Below are positions 1 to 64,000 of a DNA stretch of 64,000 nt, in pieces. The notes beneath the pieces were generated by a model that was not told the DNA's origin, ran no database searches, and saw nothing but the letters and a program-made list of their open reading frames with translations. The position numbers and the translations under genes were made by a program. Position 1 is the first letter of the stretch. Every line of letters begins with the position of its first letter. This DNA is from Dromaius novaehollandiae (Eukaryota; Chordata; Aves; Casuariiformes; Dromaiidae): NCBI RefSeq assembly GCF_036370855.1, contig NC_088112.1, forward strand, positions 16,980,469-17,044,468. Direction: 5' to 3'.

Positions 1-1
1 C

Positions 2-70
2 TTCAGCACCTGCTTCAGCGACGGGCAGGAGAACAGGGAGCCCATGCGCATCTGCCACCTGGCCCTGTGA
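2..70 (+). CDS. 3' end of the upstream gene's coding sequence (partial, unidentified)
   Basis: The window opens inside an open frame of 22 codons ending in TGA at 68-70. The last residues read FSTCFSDGQENREPMRICHL followed by Ala-Leu. A Phe-rich strand, then a Gly-containing turn, then P-x-R-I-C, resembles the last strands of a B30.2/SPRY domain as found in TRIM and butyrophilin proteins. Such genes lie in the human 5q35.3 region that also holds FLT4, so the resemblance fits the neighbourhood but is not proof. No splice acceptor is visible because the window starts inside the exon. The gene runs in the same direction as FLT4. Confidence 0.45.
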   Translation, partial: FSTCFSDGQENREPMRICHLAL

Positions 71-745
71 GGACGGGGGAGCGGTGGCCCACGCGGGCCC
101 AGGGGACACCTCTGTCCTGGCCAGCTCCTGTGCTGCTCCTGGCTGCTGTCGCTCCCTAGGAGCGTCCGGCCGCGGGAAGCACCTGGCTCCACGGGCTGCC
201 CAGGGCCTGGGTGGCAGGCAGGGAGACCGGTCCTGCGCGCAGCCCCCGGTGACACCGGAGAGGCTCTCCGTTAGCTTCGGGCAGAGAGAGCAGATGAAGC
301 TCACCCGCCTTGGGGCTCTGCCCTCCCTTCGCTGTGCTGTGGGCTGCCGATCTGGCATGTTGGAGAACAGCCCCTGACACCTGAAGGTTGCAGGGTTTGA
401 TAACCGGAGCTGCAGGACCAGCGCTGAGGGTGCTGCTGGCCCGCTCGTGGCTTCGCCACCGCGGCTCTTCGCGCTTGAAACCCGCAGGGAACAAGGAAAG
501 CGTCCACGGAGCAGTGAGACCTGCTATCAGGTGCCTCCAAGAGCCAAGGACACGAGTGGCACCCGTGAGGGCCTGCATCTGCCGTGCACCGAGCACCGTC
601 CCCGCTCGCCCGGGTGGTGACGTGCGCAGGACTTCCGAATCCAGCCAGGGGGTCTCCTGCACCGGGTGCACGTCTCCCGGGGGCCGCGGGACCAGCTCCC
701 CCCACTCTAGCTGCTGTGTCACCATTAAAGCTCAGTGGAAAGGCC
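71..745 (+). other. 3' UTR of the upstream gene
   Basis: Non-coding GC-rich sequence follows the TGA at 68-70 and reaches an ATTAAA hexamer at 724-729, the commonest variant poly(A) signal, so cleavage is expected about 15-25 bases later. Open frames on both strands here have no protein-like composition. Confidence 0.4.
724..729 (+). terminator. Poly(A) signal ATTAAA of the upstream gene
   Basis: ATTAAA about 650 bases after the TGA at 68-70. An AATAAA at 1566-1571 could serve as a distal alternative. Confidence 0.4.
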
Positions 746-1870
746 ACGGCCTGCTGTACCGGCTTGTGTCTCGCGGGCTGCAGAGGACCCCGAGGGTGGG
801 GGTATGGCATGATCCGGGGGGTTGCGGAGCAGCCCTGTGCTGCTCCCGTCCCTGATGTTTACTCCCCTCCACTCTCGGCCTGTTTTTCCCCGTGGGAAAA
901 CCCGTGGGCGTCTCAGCGACAGTGCTGACAGATGTGGGCCCTGGATGTGGCTGGCCAGCTGCGCCTCGGCCCCTCCTCATGCCCCCCATGGGCTTTCGGG
1001 ATGCTTTTGGTCCCTGGACGGGGCGTACGTGGGGGTTCTGCGGTGCCCCCAGGCCGGGGAGAGGGAATGGGCCGCGGGGCGAGCGCTCGTGTGGGTCCCG
1101 CCGTTAGGTGGCAGCACGGACGGGCCGGTCCCCAGCCGGGTGCCAAATCTGGACTGCAGCGCACGGAGATGAGCGCTGCGAAGCCCTCTGGGTTTCGGGG
1201 GTGGGTGCCCCGCTCTCGGCAGCATGCTGTGGTTCTGCCGCCCGCGGGCCCCGGGCAGGGACCCCGTCCCGCCACCCCCTTCCTCGCCGGGCCCTCGCGT
1301 TCGGGGCGGGAGGTGGGTGCAGACGAGCGTGCTGAGGAGCAGGGATAAACCACAAATCCTCGCCGGGGAAGCGGTTAGAGCAGCGGCTGTGGTTTCCGTG
1401 GCAGGCTTCGGCGAAGGCTGGGCCTGTTTCCGTGGCGGGCTGGATGGCGAGGGCTGCTGAGCAGGCAAGGCCTTCTCGTGCCTCTTTGAAGCCGCGAGCA
1501 CATGCTTCTCCTTCGGGCTTTCTTTTTTTTCCTTTTTTTCTTGGTGTCTGCAAATGGGCGTAATTAATAAACCTGCAAGGCACAGTGTGGAGCTGGGTGT
1601 ATTCACACCGTCACCCCCTCGGTGCCCGCGATGGAGCTGCGTGCCTGCCCGGCCCGCCCGGCTGCGTGGCAGATGGCATCGCCCCGCGGCTCTTGGGAGG
1701 AGGTGGCGGCAGCTCCCGGCACCCCCGGCCACATGCCTGCGGGGTGAAGGACAACTCGAAACAGGGGAAGTGAGCGGAGCGCCAGCAGGGAGCAGCTGCG
1801 GGCCCCTGGCGGGAGGTGCGCGGGGAGCGGGGCTGCGGGAGGGCCACTGCCTCGGCGGGTGTGCACAGGC
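746..1870. other. Intergenic spacer
   Basis: GC-rich sequence between the upstream gene and the FLT4 promoter region. It holds a pyrimidine-rich stretch at about 1500-1545 and an AATAAA at 1566-1571. I see no gene. The long open frames here are a by-product of few AT-rich stop codons. Confidence 0.6.
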
Positions 1871-1874
1871 GTAG

Positions 1875-2480
1875 GGAAGCGGTGTGACTGTGGGTGCACA
1901 TGCAGGCAGGTGTGAGATGTACGTGTGCAAGCGTGAGGGGTGGGTGTGCACGCTGGCATGAGAGGAAACTCGTGTGCATCCCACAGGCCTGAGGCAGCGT
2001 GCGTGCACACGAGCAAGAGGGCAGTGCATGGGTGTTTGCACGCAGAGGCAGGGTGGTGAGCGTGCACGCAGATGTGAGGAGGAACGCAAGCGCGCACAGA
2101 TGCAGGGGGATGTGTACGCTTGCAGCACGGATGTGGGCACCCGCGCACACAGATGTGAGGGGATGCACGAGCTGCCCAGAGGCCTGGGGAGGAGGCACAC
2201 CATGCCCTGCGGTGCAGGCGGGAGGCACTGCGGTGCGCACAGGTGCAGGAGGGGGATGCACGCGCAGGCACACGGGTGTCGGAGGGATGCGGGGGGGGGC
2301 AGAGGCACGCACACAGGTGCGGGGGGGAGGCACATGCACCCCCAGAGGTGCGGGGACATGCACATGCACATGCCGGTGTGGGGGGTGCACACAGCAGTAC
2401 GGGGACATGCACACAGCAGTACGGGGACAGGCACACCGGTGCAGGGACACGCACACGCCGGTGCGGGGTTGCACACAGCG
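1875..2480. repeat. Degenerate GTGCACAC-type tandem repeat upstream of the promoter
   Basis: About 600 bases are built from diverged short units alternating CACACRGGTGCGGGG-like and GCACACAGATG-like blocks. The clearest adjacent copies, with a period near 24, lie at about 2387-2435 (ACACAGCAGTACGGGGACAT and its neighbour). Alternating purine-pyrimidine runs such as GTGCACAC and CACACGCAC recur. No unit encodes a plausible protein, although the lack of stops keeps both strands open. Confidence 0.75.
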
Positions 2481-2484
2481 GCGG

Positions 2485-2741
2485 GCGCGGGCGGTGCCGA
2501 CGCCCGCAGGTGCGGCCGCGGCCCGCCCCGCCCCGGCGCGGCCCCCCCGCGCCCCGCGACCCGGCGGAGGGCGGCGGGCGGCCGGGCGGGCGGAGGAAAA
2601 GGAAGCGGCCCCGGTGCTCCCCGCCCGCCGCGCGCGTCGCCGCAGCTGGGGCGCGGCGGGAGCAGAGCTCGGGCGCGGGGCGCTCGGCACCGCTGCGCTC
2701 CGCACCGCTCCGCTCCGCCGCGACTCGCCGCCGCCCCGGAG
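2485..2741 (+). promoter_or_regulatory. FLT4: FLT4 CpG-island promoter and 5' UTR
   Basis: Very CpG-dense sequence with several GGGCGG/CCGCCC Sp1-type boxes (about 2520-2600) and no TATA box. Two adjacent GGAA cores at 2595-2598 and 2601-2604 are candidate ETS sites, typical of endothelial promoters. No ATG occurs between about 2600 and the FLT4 start codon, so the 5' leader is free of upstream starts. The exact transcription start cannot be read from sequence; I expect it at about 2600-2700. Confidence 0.65.
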
Positions 2742-60125
<57,384 letters not shown>

Positions 60126-60906
60126 CGGCGTCAGGCCCCCGAGGCGCCCTGCCGAGGCATCCCGTCTCGCCCTCCAGGCGTGTCATCAGGGCCACCCAGA
60201 GCTTCCCCTTCAACCTAGGCCCAACCCCAGCAAAGAATCCACCCCGAACGGACGGGGAACACCGATCTCCGTGGGACTGCAGCACAACGGCCCACGCAGC
60301 ACCTCCAGCTGCAGCTTCTCCATGCCGGGACTGGAGAGAGCACCTCGCTGATTCCTCGTGTTTCTTTTATTCCTGTGGCTCAGACAGATGTGTTCTGCCA
60401 GCAAGTGGGTGCCTGTGCTCAGCACTACAGCACCTTCTGCCTAGCATCCAGCCTCCACTCAGATCAGCTTCCCATTCAGAAAGCCCATTTCAGGTCAGAT
60501 ATAAATAGATCCGTCTTAGTCAAATTTCTTCCTGGTGTGCAGCCTCAGTGTTTTTCCTTGGATTGCTTCCTCCTCCTGTACTCGTGATGTCAGCTGCTGA
60601 GCCTGGGAGCAGAATCAAAGGGAAGAAATCCCTAGTGGTATCAGCAGCCAGAGCAGGACATTTTGAGGAGGTGTATGGAGAGATCCCCGGGGATCGTTGT
60701 AAGTGTCCGCACACACTGTTCGTTCTGGGCAGGTGCCAGTGTACACCCAGCCTCTCCGACTCCTCTGTGAGTAGCACCCACACCCCTCTCATCTCTGCTG
60801 GGGGACCCTATCACTCTGCCCCATCACCGAGATTAATTTAGCCATTTCAACACAGCTAGTGCCGGGTAGGTCATCAGCAGATGGCTACAGTCCTCCCAGT
60901 GAGACA

Positions 60907-60912
60907 AATAAA
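60907..60912 (+). terminator. FLT4: Proximal poly(A) signal AATAAA
   Basis: AATAAA about 780 bases after the stop codon, followed within 25 bases by a CTTTTTATAGG T-rich stretch. Would give a short 3' UTR of about 0.8 kb. Confidence 0.45.
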
Positions 60913-61968
60913 TAGCAACTCTTTTTATAGGCCCTGTGCAAAACAGGGTTTTATACGCTCAGCCCTGGGAGCAGGTTGCTCACAGGTCTGCTGCTCTTGC
61001 CTCCCCCTTCTCCCAGAGTAGTGTTGAGATCATTTGTTGCTCAAGTGAGAAATTACAGCAAAACTGTGTTAATTTCAGCTGGCTTCCAAACATAGAGCAA
61101 AAATGGGTTGTTTGCTGAAAGGAAAAGGATCAAAGGGGTAGGGAGTGAAATGTTTATTTTCAAGTTGCTGCAAGGGTTTTGCAAACAATGGAAGGAACAA
61201 AGCTGCAGCAACGAGGTGCCCCGGACTGTGTCCCCTTGTGCATTGGCAATGTTGTGCACAAAGTCGAGGGCAGCATCTGGCCTACAGCTCAAGCCCTAAT
61301 TTTCCTGGATGGCATGTCTGCACTAGACTCTTCCTGCTGCCCTGGTTCCCCAGCAGCCCCTAGCTCTAAGGAGGCAATCGCTGCCCCACAGGCACATCTC
61401 CAGTTTCTGCACCAGAGCTACCAGCACAGTGTATCTGTCTTTGGGGGACTGAGAAACATGTATTCACTGAGAAACCATCTCGTTGCTTGGGCTTTTTGTT
61501 TCTAAAGGATACCACATGAATTGAGAGCTCTGGGGAACCTCCACAGCCTCTCTGAACAGATTTCTGTGCTGCTGCCTCACCGCTCTCCACCTACTTCTCT
61601 CCATCCTGCTCATAATCCAAGAGCTCAGCCACAGAGCACGGTTACATCACTGCCGGATGAGTCTGGGTGGAGATGCTCGTCTGAACAGCTTGTCGTCTTC
61701 TCCCACGTGCTGGAGGCTGGCAGAGCTCCTTGCACCAGGGCATCTCGACACCAGGGAGCTCTGCTTGCAGGCCACACCTCTGTGCTCAGAGCCAAGGGTT
61801 TGGTTTGGACTTTCTTTGTTGTGTTTCCCAGCAGACACAGTGTTTTCCCAAACTGTATTTCTCTTCCGGCAGAGGGTTTTATGCATTTCCTGACGTGAGC
61901 CTGCGAGTCCTTATGGATGACTTTCCCAAGTCTTAATTATAGTTCTCTGAACATGTGTAATGGGGGAG

Positions 61969-61977
61969 ATTTATTTA
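61969..61977 (+). promoter_or_regulatory. FLT4: Candidate AU-rich element in the 3' UTR
   Basis: ATTTATTTA gives two overlapping AUUUA pentamers and a TTATTTA core. It would be present only in transcripts that use the distal poly(A) site. Confidence 0.35.
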
Positions 61978-63723
61978 GCATATGGGAAAAGCATGGCTGT
62001 CATTCAGATTCTCTATGCCTGTGTAGAGCACAGAACCAGAGTGCCAATAGTCCCCTTCCCTTTCGTGTCAGCAGGATGGCATGGCTGTGATTTCCATGGG
62101 AAAAAGAAGCACAAAACTGGACCAGCTTCAGCCAAGCTGGCTCAGGGATATGGAATTGAAAACTGCATGTGGCAAGTAATTCCCTGACTTCTGGCATCTT
62201 CCTAAGTTGCCAGGAGTCTGAGCATCTTTAAGTAGGTGTCAGGACTCAGGGAAGCGGGACAGCCAACAGGGTACAGGTTGGGCTAAATTCTCCTGCTCTG
62301 GTTCTAAACTGTGTTGTTCCCTTGACGGAAGGAAAGCTGCATGTCCCCAGTGCTGCTAGGGCTCCTGCCTGGATTCACACGGGTGGAAGGTGACAGACAG
62401 CAAAGCAAAATTCAGGCCGCTCTCTTGTCAATGTGCATCTTTAGGACCCAGATTCCCTTGTTCCCAGTGCTTCACAGACAGTTCTCTGCCTGGAAACACA
62501 GCTCCAACTGAGAGAAAGCCTAAGAAAGATGTTTATAAATTAAATAACAGATGAAAACAGAATTCTGAAGTGGCTACAAGTCCTCATCCATATTAAAAAT
62601 CTACTGGCAAACCTGCACACTTGCAGGACACTGGCAGGATTCCTCAACAGAGCAGGGACAGAGGCATCCAAGCGCTCTGGCTGGCAGTCAAGGCTCACGA
62701 TCAGTCAGGACAGCTGCACCTTGTCTTTAGGTTCAGCTGTAAATTGTTCATGAGCATCACTGGGGAGAAGGGTTACTTCACTAGAGCCGCTGTTAAAAAT
62801 CCCCTGCTTCCCTCAGGGGAAAGCACTGGATTGACATCTGATTTTGAACACTGAAACCATTCAACTCCACAGAAGAGTGTTTTATTTTCTCTATTTTGTA
62901 CCATCTTGGTTGGGGGGGGAATCAGTTCCCATTGTATCCGCATCAACAGCATTGCATGAACAATACAGCCATAATGTGAGCAAATGCTGACTCCTCTTCA
63001 GACACTCCTCATGATGAAGAACCGTTGTAGTGTGGGAGAGTGGGGAGTTGTTGAGACAATTGCACTCTCCCTCTTTTAAAAGTATAGTAAGATTTGAGTG
63101 TACAAACCTGATACTCTTTCCCACATTATTGCTACCATATGTGATTACTGAAACTACCAAAGCTTTAAAGTAATCACACTTTACATTATTTCTGGCACTT
63201 TTTTTACATTCTTCAGATAAGCCTGAGCATGAAATGAAGCTGGTCTGCTTTGGTTTTGAGATGCAAGGCAACACTATTGTCTGTCCTCCCACAGCAACAA
63301 GAGACTATTTCAACTTTTAAAACCCAGGGTTCGATATTTGTGCCTGTTCCGTTCACAACGCATTCACTGTTTTGTTTGGGCTTTTTACTGGAACTCAGCA
63401 TTGAAGCTAAGCTATTTATCATCATCCTGTTTTAAAATGACTGTTCCCGGTCTACCTACAGTCTCATTTTTCCTTACGATTTATTGGTGTTGAGGTCCTT
63501 CCTCTCGCATGACAGCAAAGTGTTTGAGCAACATCGGTCCCCTACTTGCAAACACACATGCATACACGAACATCTCTGAAGAAAAACCTGTGTGTCAAGT
63601 AACACTTCATTTATACTGCAATACTTTAACCTGGTACCTGTTGTTGCTACAGCAGCATTCAATGTTTTGGTGGGCTGCCTTTGATGCAAGTAGGTTACTA
63701 TGGGTTATGTGTGAATACAAAAG

Positions 63724-63754
63724 TGTGGTGTGTGTGTGTGTGTGTGAGTGAGTG
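63724..63754 (+). repeat. TG microsatellite in the 3' UTR
   Basis: About nine to ten GT units followed by GAGTGAGTG, likely length-variable between individuals. Confidence 0.9.
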
Positions 63755-63967
63755 TTTTGTGGGTGAGAGTTTTTGGGTGTTTGCATGTGTGAGTTTCTCT
63801 TACCGACGCGTGTATGTGAGTTTTTATAACTCGCCTTGAGTCTCGTCTCTGGAAGTTCGTGGTTATGTATCAAACCAGTTAGAACACTGCTTTCTTTCCT
63901 CTTCTCCTATAGTACTTGTTACCCTTTGTCATTAAGAGTTTTGTTGTAATATCTAAATGTGAAAATG

Positions 63968-63973
63968 AATAAA
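63968..63973 (+). terminator. FLT4: Distal poly(A) signal AATAAA
   Basis: AATAAA 32 bases from the window end, followed by an ACTTGCACCTG context. Probable end of the long FLT4 transcript; cleavage would fall at about 63985-64000. Confidence 0.65.
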
Positions 63974-64000
63974 GTCATAACTTGCACCTGCCCTCTCGTG

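Larger units (their letters stand above)
60126..63990 (+). other. FLT4: FLT4 3' UTR
   Basis: Non-coding after the TAA. Contains a proximal AATAAA at 60907-60912, a possible AU-rich element ATTTATTTA at 61969-61977, an ATTAAA at 62539-62544, a TG repeat at about 63724-63754 and a distal AATAAA at 63968-63973. The AT content rises steadily towards the end. Mammalian FLT4 is known to make two mRNA sizes, which would fit use of two poly(A) sites. Confidence 0.75.

Overview
The window looks like bird nuclear DNA. It is GC- and CpG-rich at its 5' end, has GT-AG introns throughout, carries degraded CR1-type LINE remnants, and is almost entirely filled by one multi-exon gene on the + strand. The encoded protein is VEGFR-3 (FLT4), the receptor tyrosine kinase for VEGF-C and VEGF-D that drives lymphatic endothelial growth. 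I placed all 30 coding exons by matching splice sites, codon phase and receptor sequence. Joined, they run without a break from an ATG at 2742 to a TAA at 60123-60125 and encode about 1380 residues, close to the mammalian length.

Layout. Positions 1-745 hold the last coding codons and 3' UTR of an upstream gene on the same strand, possibly B30.2/SPRY-like, ending near an ATTAAA signal at 724. Positions 1.9-2.5 kb are a degenerate GTGCACAC-type tandem repeat that runs into a TATA-less CpG-island promoter and exon 1 (2.5-3.25 kb). Intron 1 is about 22.8 kb. It contains a second CpG-rich block (about 22.5-24.2 kb) and several transcription-factor motif clusters. Introns 2 and 3 (6.0 and 4.4 kb) carry a 5S rRNA-like relic, a recent tandem duplication and an old CR1-like fragment. 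From 36.4 kb on the exons are closely spaced: Ig domains 1-7 (exons 2-15), the transmembrane segment (exon 16), the juxtamembrane region (exon 17), kinase lobe 1 (exons 18-20), the kinase insert (exon 21), kinase lobe 2 (exons 22-26) and the tyrosine-bearing tail (exons 27-30). A 3' UTR of about 3.9 kb follows, ending at an AATAAA at 63968, 32 bases before the window ends.

I found no novel multi-gene system. The points worth a second look are within FLT4: reading frames that continue past the donors of exons 6, 12 and 29 and would give soluble or short-tailed receptors; a 9-nt tandem acceptor at exon 11 that changes residues beside the expected proteolytic processing site; a NAGNAG acceptor at exon 30; a possible unannotated exon in intron 11; a perfect p53-family response element in intron 29; and motif-dense candidate enhancers in introns 1 and 2. 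All of these are predictions from sequence reading alone.
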